A DNA stretch of 64,000 nt from Flavobacterium algicola (GCF_022399565.1 NZ_JAJTUT010000001.1:682001-746000); one strand, 5' to 3'; shown: positions 1-9,536, counted from the first letter of the stretch. Numbers and translations are program-made. Notes: generated by a model from the sequence alone, not told the origin.

Positions 1-578
1 AAACTTTAAATACTAATGATTTATTAACGCAGGACTTCACTGTTGATAATCATCCGAAAATTAGTGCACTAGAGACCAAAATTAATATGCTTGAAGTAGA
101 TCGAAAATTGAAGGCAAACTTACTACTTCCAAAAATTGACGTTTCCTATTCTTATTTATCAGAACCGCAATATATTAATAGTTACAAATTCGAAAACTAT
201 AAAATTGGAGTTAATTTTGCTTATCCTATATTTTTAAGAAAAGAAAGAGGAGGTTTAAAACTAGCCGACTATAAAATCCAAGAAACTACCAACAGCCTTA
301 ATTTGGAGCGATTGCAACTTTCGAATAAAATAAAAGCGCAAAAAGAAGTCATCAGCTCATTAAACACACAATACTTTATAGCTAGTGATTTGGTGGGTAA
401 TTACCAAACAATGTTACAGTCGGAAGAGCGTTTGTTTACCTTTGGGGAAAGCTCATTATTTTTAATAAATAGTCGCGAAAGCAGTTTAATTACTGCTCAA
501 CTATCGGCTATTGCTTTGCAAAATGAATTTTACATCTCAAATTCCGAATTGTATAAAATCTTGGCAAACCCTGATTAA
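1..578 (+). CDS. TolC family outer membrane efflux protein (C-terminal part)
   Basis: The reading frame is open from the left window edge, so the 5' end lies outside. About 191 residues remain. They show the alternating coiled-coil and beta-strand pattern of the second TolC half: a strand segment around YSYLSEPQY and INFAYPIFL-like strands, then long helices rich in Gln, Lys and Leu, then a GESSLFLINSRE stretch that is typical of the equatorial part of TolC-like proteins. The family forms the outer membrane channel of tripartite pumps or type I secretion systems. Which pump it serves cannot be told from this end. It stops 42 bases before map and is probably transcribed separately from it. Confidence 0.8.
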   Translation, partial: TLNTNDLLTQDFTVDNHPKISALETKINMLEVDRKLKANLLLPKIDVSYSYLSEPQYINSYKFENYKIGVNFAYPIFLRKERGGLKLADYKIQETTNSLNLERLQLSNKIKAQKEVISSLNTQYFIASDLVGNYQTMLQSEERLFTFGESSLFLINSRESSLITAQLSAIALQNEFYISNSELYKILANPD

Positions 579-592
579 ATCAATTAAAATTG

Positions 593-600
593 TACTTTTG
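593..600 (+). promoter_or_regulatory. Candidate -7 box (TACTTTTG) for map
   Basis: TACTTTTG matches the Bacteroidota -7 consensus TAnnTTTG and lies 20 bases before the map start codon. No TTG is found at the usual 17-23 base distance upstream, so only half of the promoter is supported. Confidence 0.45.
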
Positions 601-620
601 CCAACTCAAAATTTAGAACT

Positions 621-1439
621 ATGATTATAGTAAAATCACGTGAAGAAATAGAATTGATGCGCGAAAGTGCCCTTATTGTATCAAAAACTTTAGGAATGCT
701 TGCCTCTGAACTAAAAGAAGGTGTAACCACTTTGCAACTTGATAAACTTGCTGAAACATTTATTCGTGACCACGGAGCTGAACCGAGTTTCCTTGGTTTA
801 TACGGTTTCCCGAACTCGCTATGTATGAGCCCAAATGCTCAAGTAGTGCACGGAATTCCTAATACCACACCACTGGTGAGTGGAGACATTATCTCTATTG
901 ATTGTGGTGCTTTTAAAAATGGTTACCATGGAGACCATGCCTATACTTTTGAAATTGGTGAAGTAGCTCCAGAGACAAAAAAATTATTACAAGTCACCAA
1001 AGAGTCTTTGTACGTAGGTATTCGTGAATTTAAAGCCGGAAACCGAGTGGAAGACGTTGGAAACGCAATCCAAAAATACACAGAGTCACATGGATACGGA
1101 GTCGTTCGCGAACTCGTAGGACATGGTCTAGGACAAAAAATGCACGAAGATCCAGAGATGCCAAATTATGGTAAAAGAGGCCGTGGAAAGATGTTTGTAG
1201 AAGGAATGGTAATTGCTCTAGAGCCTATGATAAATCAAGGAACCAGAAACATTAAACAACTAAAAGACGGCTGGACAATTCTTACTGCTGACGGAAAACC
1301 AAGTGCTCATTTTGAACACGATATAGCGCTAGTAGACGGAAAACCAGAATTATTATCAACCTTTGCTTATGTGTACCAAGCATTGGGAATCGTGAGTAAC
1401 GAAGAAGATGAATTCCGTAAAGTGCCGTTAACTTTATAA
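621..1439 (+). CDS. map: Type I methionine aminopeptidase
   Basis: Removes the initiator methionine from nascent proteins in the cytoplasm. The protein has 272 residues, the usual length for the class. All metal and catalytic residues of the pita-bread fold can be placed: His77 (VVHGIP), Asp94 (ISIDCG), Asp105 (GDHAY), His168 (VGHGLG), His175, Glu201 (ALEPM) and Glu232 (FEHD), with the same spacing as the E. coli enzyme. No N-terminal zinc-finger extension is present, so this is the plain bacterial form. The ATG start gives a normal N-terminus. The next gene is a separate small cassette, so map is probably transcribed alone. Confidence 0.97.
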   Translation: MIIVKSREEIELMRESALIVSKTLGMLASELKEGVTTLQLDKLAETFIRDHGAEPSFLGLYGFPNSLCMSPNAQVVHGIPNTTPLVSGDIISIDCGAFKNGYHGDHAYTFEIGEVAPETKKLLQVTKESLYVGIREFKAGNRVEDVGNAIQKYTESHGYGVVRELVGHGLGQKMHEDPEMPNYGKRGRGKMFVEGMVIALEPMINQGTRNIKQLKDGWTILTADGKPSAHFEHDIALVDGKPELLSTFAYVYQALGIVSNEEDEFRKVPLTL

Positions 1440-1442
1440 GAT

Positions 1443-1461
1443 TTCACAGAGATTCACAGAG
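1443..1461. repeat. Left flank repeat of the GxxExxY cassette
   Basis: Two copies of TTCACAGAG in direct tandem just after the map stop codon. The reverse complement, GAATCTCTGTGAA and GAATCTCTGTG, is found twice on the far side of the GxxExxY gene (1998-2029), so the gene sits between inverted copies of one short repeat. Confidence 0.65.
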
Positions 1462-1559
1462 CAAGCTCAGAGATCCGCTAAGTTTTTTTAATTAAAATAA
1501 TTATAACGCACAATTGAAAATGTAAAAAAAATTAGATTTTTATATTTTTCAAAAGGCAA

Positions 1560-1988
1560 ATGGATGCTATGGAAGTGGAAAACGATAATTTCGAATTGGG
1601 CGAGGAATTAAATGCGCTTACATACAAGGTTATTGGACTAGCAATTGAAGTTCATCGTAATTTAGGACCTGGTTTGTTAGAATCTGCATATCAAGCTTGT
1701 TTACTTTATGAGTTAAAAAAAGCAGGCTTTAAAGTTGAAAAAGAAATACCACTTCCAATTAAGTATAAAGAAATAAAACTAGAACAAGGATACAGAATCG
1801 ACCTATTAATTGAAAACAAATTAGTAATTGAATTAAAGACAGTTGAAGAATTTACTTCTGTACACTATGCTCAAATACTCACTTATTTAAAATTGGGAAA
1901 TTATCCGTTAGGATTACTCATTAACTTTAATTCTAAAATATTAAAAAACAACATAAAACGATTCATAAATTCAAACAAGGAAGTATAA
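1560..1988 (+). CDS. GxxExxY family protein, PD-(D/E)XK nuclease-like
   Basis: A 142-residue protein with the family signature GLLESAY at 38-44. The second half carries a nuclease-like core: Asp81 (RIDLL), Glu91-Leu-Lys93 (VIELK), then Gln105 and Tyr109 (AQILTYL), which fits the D...ExK...QxxxY pattern of RecB-like PD-(D/E)XK folds. The family (PDDEXK_3-type) is widespread as single genes in Bacteroidota and cyanobacteria and has no settled function that I know of. Nuclease activity is an inference from the residues. It stands alone between map and a methyltransferase gene, with CACAGAG-type repeats on both sides, which suggests a separately inserted cassette. Confidence 0.85.
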   Translation: MDAMEVENDNFELGEELNALTYKVIGLAIEVHRNLGPGLLESAYQACLLYELKKAGFKVEKEIPLPIKYKEIKLEQGYRIDLLIENKLVIELKTVEEFTSVHYAQILTYLKLGNYPLGLLINFNSKILKNNIKRFINSNKEV

Positions 1989-1997
1989 TACTTTGCG

Positions 1998-2029
1998 AAT
2001 CTCTGTGAATTCTTAGTGAATCTCTGTGT
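1998..2029. repeat. Right flank repeat of the GxxExxY cassette
   Basis: GAATCTCTGTGAA (1998-2010) and GAATCTCTGTG (2019-2029), inverted relative to the tandem TTCACAGAG copies at 1443-1461. The repeat ends eight bases before the methyltransferase start codon. Confidence 0.65.
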
Positions 2030-2037
2030 AACCACTT

Positions 2038-2802
2038 ATGAAAAAACTTTTTAAACTCGTCCTCAATACTATCCCACGCCCCCTACTTATTCGTTTAAGT
2101 TATGTGGCGCGACCTATAATTGCATTTTCATTACGAGGGAACAAATTTACTGACCCTATTGATGGTAAAAGTTTTAAATCGATGTTGCCGTATGGGTACG
2201 AAACACAACGTAATAATGTGCTTTCGCCAAGTACTTTGTCATTAGAGAGGCATCGCTTATTATGGCTGTACCTAAATGAAGAAACAGATTTTTTTACAGC
2301 ACCCCAAAAAGTGTTACACTTTGCGCCAGAACAAGCATTTTATAAGCTGTTTCGCAATCAAAAGAATTTAGACTATACCACTACCGATTTGTTTTCACCT
2401 TTGGCTGATGTAAAAGCAGATATTTGTGACCTGCCATTTGAGGACAATCAGTATGATGTGATACTTTGTAATCATGTATTGGAGCATATTCCTGATGATA
2501 CTAAAGCAATGCAAGAACTGTATCGCGTTTTAAAACCCGGCGGAATGGCAATTTTGCAAATTCCTCAAGATTTAAATCGAGAAGTAACTTTTGCAGACGA
2601 TACAATTACTGATCAGAAAGAGCGTGCCAAAATATTTGGACAATATGATCACGTACGAATCTATGGACGTGATTATTTCACAAAACTTCGCTCCATAGGA
2701 TTTACAGTTATTGAAGAAGATTATACCCATAAAATCTCCCCTGATTTGGTAGCAAAATATTGTTTGGCCAAAGGCGAAGTAATTCCGGTTTGTTTCAAAT
2801 AA
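2038..2802 (+). CDS. SAM-dependent methyltransferase (class I)
   Basis: A 254-residue class I methyltransferase of the Methyltransf_11 type. The SAM-binding strand VLHFAPE lies at 92-98, an acidic loop residue follows in the TTDLFS strand near 115-120, motif IV is VILCNHVLEHIPDD at 141-154 and the post-motif is YRVLKPGGM at 162-170. The first 80 residues are basic and hydrophobic and resemble no substrate domain that I recognise. The substrate is unknown. The SNF2 helicase starts six bases after the stop codon, so the two genes are probably cotranscribed, but no functional link is established. Confidence 0.85.
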   Translation: MKKLFKLVLNTIPRPLLIRLSYVARPIIAFSLRGNKFTDPIDGKSFKSMLPYGYETQRNNVLSPSTLSLERHRLLWLYLNEETDFFTAPQKVLHFAPEQAFYKLFRNQKNLDYTTTDLFSPLADVKADICDLPFEDNQYDVILCNHVLEHIPDDTKAMQELYRVLKPGGMAILQIPQDLNREVTFADDTITDQKERAKIFGQYDHVRIYGRDYFTKLRSIGFTVIEEDYTHKISPDLVAKYCLAKGEVIPVCFK

Positions 2803-2808
2803 ATTATA

Positions 2809-5715
2809 TTGGAGACACTATCAAAATACCCTTTTTGTTTTGATTTGAGTTGGGATATAAAGAGTAATTTTTATGTCCCAACGGCTTATGCCGTTTCCGA
2901 AGGTTTTCCTATTGGCTATTTAAGTAAGAAAGCAAGTGCAGAGGTATTGCATAGTTATGGAGTAGAACTCTCCTCTCTAACTAAAGACGCACAAAGAGCA
3001 CTGTTTCTTTGTAATAGCCTACAATCCGAAGCATTGGCAGCCAAATTTAATTCAGGCAAAAATAAAAAAAGTCTTGAAGAACTATTTAAGGATGTAAAAG
3101 TGGCTGCTGGAATACAGCATTATCAGAAATTGCAATTAGCTGAGTTTCTTAAATTGGTAACTGCCAATAACTTCCCCATCAGCTTTTCTCTTAATAAAGA
3201 CAAAGATTTCCAAAAAAGCAGAGTCAATACCCAAAATGGTTCTTTAAATATTAAAATTCATTTTCTTAAAACAGAGGATGGTATTGAGTATAATTTACAA
3301 CTACAAGACAATCAAGAGTTATTTCACCCAGTAGACAAAAAGATATCGTTGCTTCTCGATGAGCCTGCTTGGTTAGTAGTCGAAAATGATTTAGTACAAC
3401 TCAATGGAGTTGATTCAAAAAAGATCAAACCTTTTTTGACAAAAAAAACAATCGACATTCCTTCTAGAATGGTCACGGAATATTTTCAAAAATTCATAAA
3501 AGACATTGTTAAAAAAGTCGATGTCACAGCAGAAGGTTTTGATATAATTCAGAACAATCAAGTTACAGCTTGTCAACTGGACACCGTACACGATTTTTTT
3601 AAGAACTGTTACTACCTTAATTTACGATTTAACTACAATGGCTATTTTTTCGACAATACGAAGAAGAAAGATAATCATTCTGAAATTGATCTGGATAATC
3701 CAGAACAAATCAAGGTGATTCAGTACAAACGTAATTGGGATCACGAAGCCACTTTCGAACAAAAAATTATCGATTTAGGATTTGAAAAAACAGATAATGG
3801 TTTTTTCAGACTTTCTCTGAGTAATGGTGCTAGTACAGCTTATGACGCAATTGAATGGACATTGGAACATCAGGAGGAATTAAAATTATTAGGTTTTAAA
3901 TTGGATCATTTTACTTTAGAAGGCAAATCAATTGTAACTCAAAAGCCTACTATCCTATTTTCTAATAAAATTCAAAATGATTGGTTTGACATCAAAATCA
4001 CGATTCAGTGTGGCGCTTTTACTTTTAATTTTATCGAAATCATTCCTAATTTAAAGCAGAACAATCAAGTTTATACGTTGCCTGATGGTAATTGCTTTTT
4101 AATCCCGATGGAATGGATGATGCACTACTCACCTTTGGCGAAATTAGCTATAGTGATTAATGATATTATTCAACTGCCAAAGAATAATTATGCTATTCTT
4201 AATGCAATCCCAGAATTGCAATTGGACAGTATGACCAAAAATAAAAACGAGTTTGTTCTTTCGCCATTGGTAAAAGCTACGCTGCGCCCTTATCAAACCG
4301 AAGGTGTAAAATGGCTACTAGAACATTATCATAACGGCATGGGAGCTTGCCTCGCTGATGATATGGGACTAGGCAAAACAATTCAAACTTTATCTGCATT
4401 GGTTGCCGTGCAGGAACAGCTTGAAAATCAACAGCGCGAAGCAGAGCAGTTGGATTTATTTGGTAACAGTATTCCCCAAAGCAAAGAATATGTAAAAGTA
4501 TTAGTAGTTCTCCCCTCTTCTTTGGTTTTTAATTGGTACAACGAAGCCCGCAAATTCACGCCACATTTGCGACGCATACAATATGTAGGTAATGATCGAA
4601 AATTAATAGCCAAAAAATTATCGCGATACGATTTGGTATTTACTAGTTATGCTATAGCATTGCGCGACATAGCCAATTTAGAAAAGCATCAATTTCGTTT
4701 TCTGATATTAGATGAAAGTCAATATATAAAAAATAAAAATTCCAAAATATTTAAAGCGATTAATCAAATTAAAGCAGCTAACCGTATTTCGTTAAGTGGT
4801 ACTCCTATTGAAAATTCTCTTGATGATTTATGGTCGCAAATGGAATTTATTAACCCTGACATCCTAGGTAATTATTCATTTTTTGTACAAAATTACAAAC
4901 TACCTATTGAGAAAAATCAAGATCAGATTGCTTTGGCCGAATTAAAAATGTTAATCAGTCCTTTTATCTTAAGAAGAACCAAAGAGCAAGTTCTAGATGA
5001 TCTTCCCGAGTTAACTGAGCAGATTTACTATTGTGATATGGAAAAGGAACAGGAAAAATTGTATGAAGAAGAAAAGTCTAAAGCACGCAACGCACTCCTA
5101 AGAACAGATGGAACCAAAGTTGATAAGATTAACATCATAAATACCCTGATGCGTTTAAGACAGTTAAGCAACCATCCTAAGATGATCGACGCTAAATCTG
5201 ATCTGGATTCGGGTAAGTACAATGCGGTAACCAATTACTTGACAACTTTAATTCAGTCCAAACAAAAAACGATTGTATTTAGCTCATTTGTTTCGAATTT
5301 AAGCTTTTATAAAGAATGGTGTATTGCAAATAAGGTCAAATTCTGTGAGCTTACAGGAGCCACCGACCAAAAATTCAGAGAGAGCATTGTAAACCGTTTT
5401 CAAGAGCAGGACGATATTTTGTTATTTTTCATATCATTAAAAGCTGGTGGTGTTGGTTTGAATATTACCAAAGCTTCCTATGTTTTATTTCTAGATCCGT
5501 GGTGGAACCCCTTTGCAGAAAAGCAGGGAATTGGTCGCGCACATCGAATTGGTCAACTTAATAAAGTAAACGTTGTACGTTTTATTACCAAAAACACTGT
5601 CGAAGAAAAAATTATACGGCTTCAAGAAACCAAAAAATTATTATCTGATTCTCTTTTGAATGACGATAGCATGAGTCCAGAAATTGAAAAGCATTTGAGT
5701 TATATCTTAGAATAA
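2809..5715 (+). CDS. SNF2-family DEAD/DEAH-like helicase
   Basis: A 968-residue protein. The C-terminal half is a Snf2 motor: Walker A region DDMGLGKT at 517-524, the Walker B-like DESQ at 635-638 (DEAH position), the SLSGTPIENS motif III area near 664-673, and motif VI GRAHRIGQ at 909-916. The first ~480 residues are not a domain I can name and have no obvious zinc-finger cysteine cluster. The start used is TTG at 2809; no ATG lies near it in frame, and it follows the methyltransferase stop by only six bases. Bacterial Snf2 proteins are ATP-driven DNA translocases linked to transcription or RNA polymerase recycling; the exact role here is unknown. Confidence 0.9.
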   Translation: METLSKYPFCFDLSWDIKSNFYVPTAYAVSEGFPIGYLSKKASAEVLHSYGVELSSLTKDAQRALFLCNSLQSEALAAKFNSGKNKKSLEELFKDVKVAAGIQHYQKLQLAEFLKLVTANNFPISFSLNKDKDFQKSRVNTQNGSLNIKIHFLKTEDGIEYNLQLQDNQELFHPVDKKISLLLDEPAWLVVENDLVQLNGVDSKKIKPFLTKKTIDIPSRMVTEYFQKFIKDIVKKVDVTAEGFDIIQNNQVTACQLDTVHDFFKNCYYLNLRFNYNGYFFDNTKKKDNHSEIDLDNPEQIKVIQYKRNWDHEATFEQKIIDLGFEKTDNGFFRLSLSNGASTAYDAIEWTLEHQEELKLLGFKLDHFTLEGKSIVTQKPTILFSNKIQNDWFDIKITIQCGAFTFNFIEIIPNLKQNNQVYTLPDGNCFLIPMEWMMHYSPLAKLAIVINDIIQLPKNNYAILNAIPELQLDSMTKNKNEFVLSPLVKATLRPYQTEGVKWLLEHYHNGMGACLADDMGLGKTIQTLSALVAVQEQLENQQREAEQLDLFGNSIPQSKEYVKVLVVLPSSLVFNWYNEARKFTPHLRRIQYVGNDRKLIAKKLSRYDLVFTSYAIALRDIANLEKHQFRFLILDESQYIKNKNSKIFKAINQIKAANRISLSGTPIENSLDDLWSQMEFINPDILGNYSFFVQNYKLPIEKNQDQIALAELKMLISPFILRRTKEQVLDDLPELTEQIYYCDMEKEQEKLYEEEKSKARNALLRTDGTKVDKINIINTLMRLRQLSNHPKMIDAKSDLDSGKYNAVTNYLTTLIQSKQKTIVFSSFVSNLSFYKEWCIANKVKFCELTGATDQKFRESIVNRFQEQDDILLFFISLKAGGVGLNITKASYVLFLDPWWNPFAEKQGIGRAHRIGQLNKVNVVRFITKNTVEEKIIRLQETKKLLSDSLLNDDSMSPEIEKHLSYILE

Positions 5716-5892
5716 TTGCTTCATTTTCTAAATAAAATTACTTGCAGAATGTGTTAAGTTTTGTGTTTTTCAACAATTGAAAGTTAGCGTCAAAGAAGCA
5801 TTTCTTCAAACAAAAGCAATTTTGACAACAGTCAATCGTTATCTTAAAAGATTTTTAATTACTATATTTAGGCCATTAATTTCTACCAACAA

Positions 5893-7143
5893 ATGAAAAA
5901 AATTTTTACAATAGCATTACTATCCGCCTTTCATTTTTTGTTTTCGCAAGAGGAGAAGGAAATAGCGCCACCTTTTAACATTAAAACAGTTTCATTTGTT
6001 CAAAATAATGCGAATATAGTACCCGTTTTAGAATTAGGCTCTGGCTTCCAACTGCAATTTGATGACTTATATGGTAATAATGCGGACTACTTTTACGAAA
6101 TAGTACATTGCGACTACAATTGGATTCCATCTGAAATTCCGAAAAATGAATACCTAGCGGGAATCGACAGCCAGCGAATTCAAGACATTACAACCTCTTT
6201 TAATACTCTTCAGATTTATTCTCATTTTACACTTTCGATACCAAATCAATATACTACACAACTGAAAATAAGTGGAAACTATATTTTAAAAATATTAAAT
6301 GAAAGTAGAGAGATGGTTTTCAGTAGAAAGTTTGTTCTTTATGAAGACTTAGCGACGATCCCTGTGCAAGTAAAAAGAGCGAGAACGATTGATAATTTAA
6401 ATTTCAAACACAATTTAGATTTCTCAATAACTTCCAATGTTATTACATTTCAAAATCCTTTAAAAAATGTAAAAGTAGCCCTCTATCAAAATAATGATTT
6501 TAATAAGGCTATAAAAAATATTGCTCCTCAATACACAATGGGCAATAGTTTAATATACAAATACGATAGCGAAACGCAGTTTTGGGCTGGAAATGAATTT
6601 TTATATTTCGAAAACAAAAGCATTCGTTTCCCTGCTAATTATATTGCAAAAGTGGATAGCAGTACAGATATTTACAGTAGTCATTTGTATCCTAATAATG
6701 CTAGAGCAAACACTCCCTACACTTTATATCAAGATGTAAATGGTAATTTTGTAGTATTGAATGCCAATGCAGAAGACAGCACAATTGAGGCAGACTATTC
6801 TTGGATATACTTCACTCTTTCTGCACCTTCTTTCTACCTAAAAAAAGATGTTTATATAACAGGGATGTTCAATAATTATGTACTTGGCGAAGAATCAAAA
6901 ATGGATTTTAACACTAAGAAAGGGGTGTATGAAAAAGCTATCCTAATCAAACAAGGATTTACCAACTATAAATACGTAGTAGCAGATAGCAATCATGTTA
7001 TTGATTACGAGAATAGCATAGATGGAAACTTCTACCAGACTGAAAACGAATATACTATATTGGCTTATTATCGTGATAACACAGCGCGATATGAAAGAGT
7101 AATTGGGAGAGGAACAGCATCATCTACCAATATCGTTAATTAA
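5893..7143 (+). CDS. Type IX secretion system plug protein (DUF5103)
   Basis: A 416-residue exported protein with a signal peptide at residues 1-18 (MKKIF...LLSAF...LFSQ). The body matches my memory of DUF5103: an early strand ending FDDLYGNNADYFYEIVHCDY, then PNEYLAG-like and ITTSFNTLQIYSHFTL segments, and a C-terminal beta-sandwich rich in Tyr and Asn. In Flavobacterium johnsoniae the homologous Plug protein closes the periplasmic side of the SprA translocon of the type IX secretion system. No other type IX genes are next to it, which is normal since these genes are scattered. The assignment rests on family resemblance, not a search. Confidence 0.8.
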   Translation: MKKIFTIALLSAFHFLFSQEEKEIAPPFNIKTVSFVQNNANIVPVLELGSGFQLQFDDLYGNNADYFYEIVHCDYNWIPSEIPKNEYLAGIDSQRIQDITTSFNTLQIYSHFTLSIPNQYTTQLKISGNYILKILNESREMVFSRKFVLYEDLATIPVQVKRARTIDNLNFKHNLDFSITSNVITFQNPLKNVKVALYQNNDFNKAIKNIAPQYTMGNSLIYKYDSETQFWAGNEFLYFENKSIRFPANYIAKVDSSTDIYSSHLYPNNARANTPYTLYQDVNGNFVVLNANAEDSTIEADYSWIYFTLSAPSFYLKKDVYITGMFNNYVLGEESKMDFNTKKGVYEKAILIKQGFTNYKYVVADSNHVIDYENSIDGNFYQTENEYTILAYYRDNTARYERVIGRGTASSTNIVN

Positions 7144-7224
7144 AAAATAACATTTTTGAGAGGCCAAACTAAATCCTTTTTTCGTACTTTTGTTAATTAC
7201 AACCTAACTATTTAATAGTTTATT

Positions 7225-7611
7225 ATGGTAACGCAAATTACAAGAGGTATAAAAATTTCGGTTCTGACTAGTTTTGAAGGCACTTACTTCAAAAACTATA
7301 AGATCCATTTTGCATTTAGTTACCAAATTACTATTGAGAACCATAGTAAAGATTCAGTGCAACTTACTTCACGTCATTGGGAAATTTTTGATTCACTTAA
7401 CGATCTAGAAACCGTGGACGGCGAAGGAATTATTGGAAAAAAACCTGTTTTAAAACCAGGAGAACAACACAGCTACAGCTCGGGTTGTTTGTTATCATCA
7501 CCTTATGGTGCTATGCAAGGTTATTTCAATATGATAAACTTTAGTAATGCCAAAAACTTTAAAGTCTACATACCTACTTTTAAACTCTGCGCTCCTTTTG
7601 CATTAAATTAG
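7225..7611 (+). CDS. apaG: ApaG family protein
   Basis: A 128-residue protein of the standard ApaG length and fold (fibronectin-III-like beta sandwich). Typical segments are the ITIENHSKDSVQLTSRHWEI strand pair near 34-54, the glycine-rich loop DGEGIIGKKPVLKPGE at 62-77 and the SPYGAMQGYF stretch near 95-104. ApaG has been linked to Co2+/Mg2+ resistance and Ap4A metabolism in enterobacteria, but its biochemical role is not settled. A TACTTTTG -7 box is present at 7185-7192, 32 bases before the ATG, so the gene probably has its own promoter. Confidence 0.93.
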   Translation: MVTQITRGIKISVLTSFEGTYFKNYKIHFAFSYQITIENHSKDSVQLTSRHWEIFDSLNDLETVDGEGIIGKKPVLKPGEQHSYSSGCLLSSPYGAMQGYFNMINFSNAKNFKVYIPTFKLCAPFALN

Positions 7612-7772
7612 AAAAACCCTAGTATTGGCTGTTATTCTTTAGCCAAATCCACTTCATATTAGTTTTATCTCCGTATTTTTGTTAGTAACGATCTGTCTTT
7701 TTGTTATCGAAAATCAAGATTCGTACATTTTTTAAAATAGCTGAAATTAACAATAGATAAAATAAAATTATT

Positions 7773-9401
7773 ATGCTAAAAGGATTTTTTAAGACACCAA
7801 AAGCAGTCAACGAGCCCGTAAAAAGCTATGCTCCCAATTCACCAGAAAAGGCAGCTGTACAAGCAGCTTACACAAAAATGTGGAATTCTAAAATTGACGT
7901 TCCTTTATACATTGGAAGCGAAGAAATTAGAACAGGAAACACTAAAAACATGTCGGCTCCACATGACCACAAACATATAGTAGGAACTTACCACCTTGCA
8001 GAGAAAGCACATGTTGAAAAAGCAATTACAAACGCATTAGAATCTAGAAATGCTTGGGCAAATATGGCATGGGAACAACGTGCTGCTATTTTCCTAAAAG
8101 CAGCGGAATTGATCGCAGGACCATACAGAGCGAGAATTAATGCAGCCACGATGATTGCACAATCTAAAAATGTACACCAAGCAGAAATTGATGCTGCTTG
8201 TGAGTTAATTGACTTTTTGCGTTTTAACGTGGAATTTATGACGCAAATCTATGCTGATCAACCTACCTCTACATCAGATATGTGGAATCGATTAGAATAC
8301 AGACCTCTTGAAGGATTTGTATATGCGATAACTCCATTTAATTTTACAGCAATTGCTGCCAATCTTCCGGCGAGTGCTGCTATGATGGGTAACGTTGTAG
8401 TATGGAAACCAAGTGACAGCCAAGTATTTTCGGCACAAATTATTATCGAAGTATTTAAAGAAGCAGGAGTACCTGATGGAGTCATCAATGTTGTCTTTGG
8501 AGATGCTCTAATGGTCACTGATACTGTTCTTGCAAGTCGTGATTTTTCAGGTTTGCACTTTACAGGTTCTACTCACGTATTTAAAGACATTTGGGCGAAA
8601 ATAGGAACAAACATTCACCACTATAAAACCTACCCAAGAATCGTAGGAGAAACTGGTGGAAAAGATTTTATCATAGCACATTCAAGCGCTAACCCTAAAC
8701 AAGTATCTACAGGAATTGTACGTGGTGCATTCGAATTTCAAGGCCAAAAATGTTCTGCAGCCTCTAGAGCTTATGTTCCAAAAAGTTTATGGCCTGCCAT
8801 TAAAGAGCAAATTATCACTGATGTAAAATCAATGAAAATGGGTTCTCCAGAGGATTTCAGCAACTTTATTACTGCAGTAATTCATGAAGATTCATTTGAT
8901 AAATTGGCTAGTTTTATTGACCAGGCAAAAAAAGACACTGACGCTGAAATTATTGTTGGAGGAAATTATGACAAATCAGTAGGATACTTTGTTGAGCCTA
9001 CGGTAATTGTCACTACAAACCCACACTACTCTACAATGGAAACGGAATTGTTTGGGCCAGTTATGACTATCTACGTATATGAAGATGATAAATGGGAAGA
9101 AACACTTGAATTGGTTGATTCTACATCAGAATATGCTTTAACGGGAGCTGTCTTCAGTCAAGACCGTTATGCTGTTGAAGTAGCAACCATAAAACTACAA
9201 AACGCTGCTGGTAACTTTTACATCAATGACAAACCAACAGGTGCTGTTGTTGGTCAACAACCCTTTGGTGGGGCAAGAGCTTCAGGAACAAATGACAAAG
9301 CAGGATCCCCTTTGAACTTATTGCGCTGGGTTTCTCCTAGAACTATCAAAGAAACTTTTGTTACTCCAATTGATTACAGATACCCGTTTTTGGGAGAATA
9401 A
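7773..9401 (+). CDS. pruA: L-glutamate gamma-semialdehyde dehydrogenase (P5C dehydrogenase)
   Basis: Oxidises glutamate-5-semialdehyde to glutamate with NAD+ in proline breakdown. The 542-residue length fits the stand-alone Bacteroidota and eukaryote-like enzyme. The aldehyde dehydrogenase catalytic residues are Glu293 in the VGETGGK motif and Cys327 in FEFQGQKCSAASR; the substrate-site GQQPFGGARASGTNDK segment is at the C-terminal side. A TATTTTTG -7 box at 7674-7681 gives a leader of about 85 bases. No proline dehydrogenase gene is adjacent. A strong bidirectional hairpin follows the stop codon. Confidence 0.95.
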   Translation: MLKGFFKTPKAVNEPVKSYAPNSPEKAAVQAAYTKMWNSKIDVPLYIGSEEIRTGNTKNMSAPHDHKHIVGTYHLAEKAHVEKAITNALESRNAWANMAWEQRAAIFLKAAELIAGPYRARINAATMIAQSKNVHQAEIDAACELIDFLRFNVEFMTQIYADQPTSTSDMWNRLEYRPLEGFVYAITPFNFTAIAANLPASAAMMGNVVVWKPSDSQVFSAQIIIEVFKEAGVPDGVINVVFGDALMVTDTVLASRDFSGLHFTGSTHVFKDIWAKIGTNIHHYKTYPRIVGETGGKDFIIAHSSANPKQVSTGIVRGAFEFQGQKCSAASRAYVPKSLWPAIKEQIITDVKSMKMGSPEDFSNFITAVIHEDSFDKLASFIDQAKKDTDAEIIVGGNYDKSVGYFVEPTVIVTTNPHYSTMETELFGPVMTIYVYEDDKWEETLELVDSTSEYALTGAVFSQDRYAVEVATIKLQNAAGNFYINDKPTGAVVGQQPFGGARASGTNDKAGSPLNLLRWVSPRTIKETFVTPIDYRYPFLGE

Positions 9402-9452
9402 GAATATTTTAAAGTTTGAAGGTATGAAAGACTTTAAAAATTTTAAAACCAT

Positions 9453-9492
9453 AAAAAAGCCGAATCTAAAATTTTTAGATTCGGCTTTTTTG
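9453..9492. terminator. Bidirectional terminator between pruA and rsmG
   Basis: The arms AAGCCGAATCTAAA and TTTAGATTCGGCTT form a near-perfect stem flanked by A- and T-runs. It can serve both convergent genes. Confidence 0.85.
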
Positions 9493-9536
9493 TTTTGAAG
9501 TTTTTATACTTTTTGGCTTTCAAACTTTATGACTTA

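Noticed and set aside
2038..5715. Methyltransferase-helicase pair as a restriction or defence island
   Set aside because: No nuclease, specificity subunit or integrase is present, and the methyltransferase is of a small-molecule-like type.
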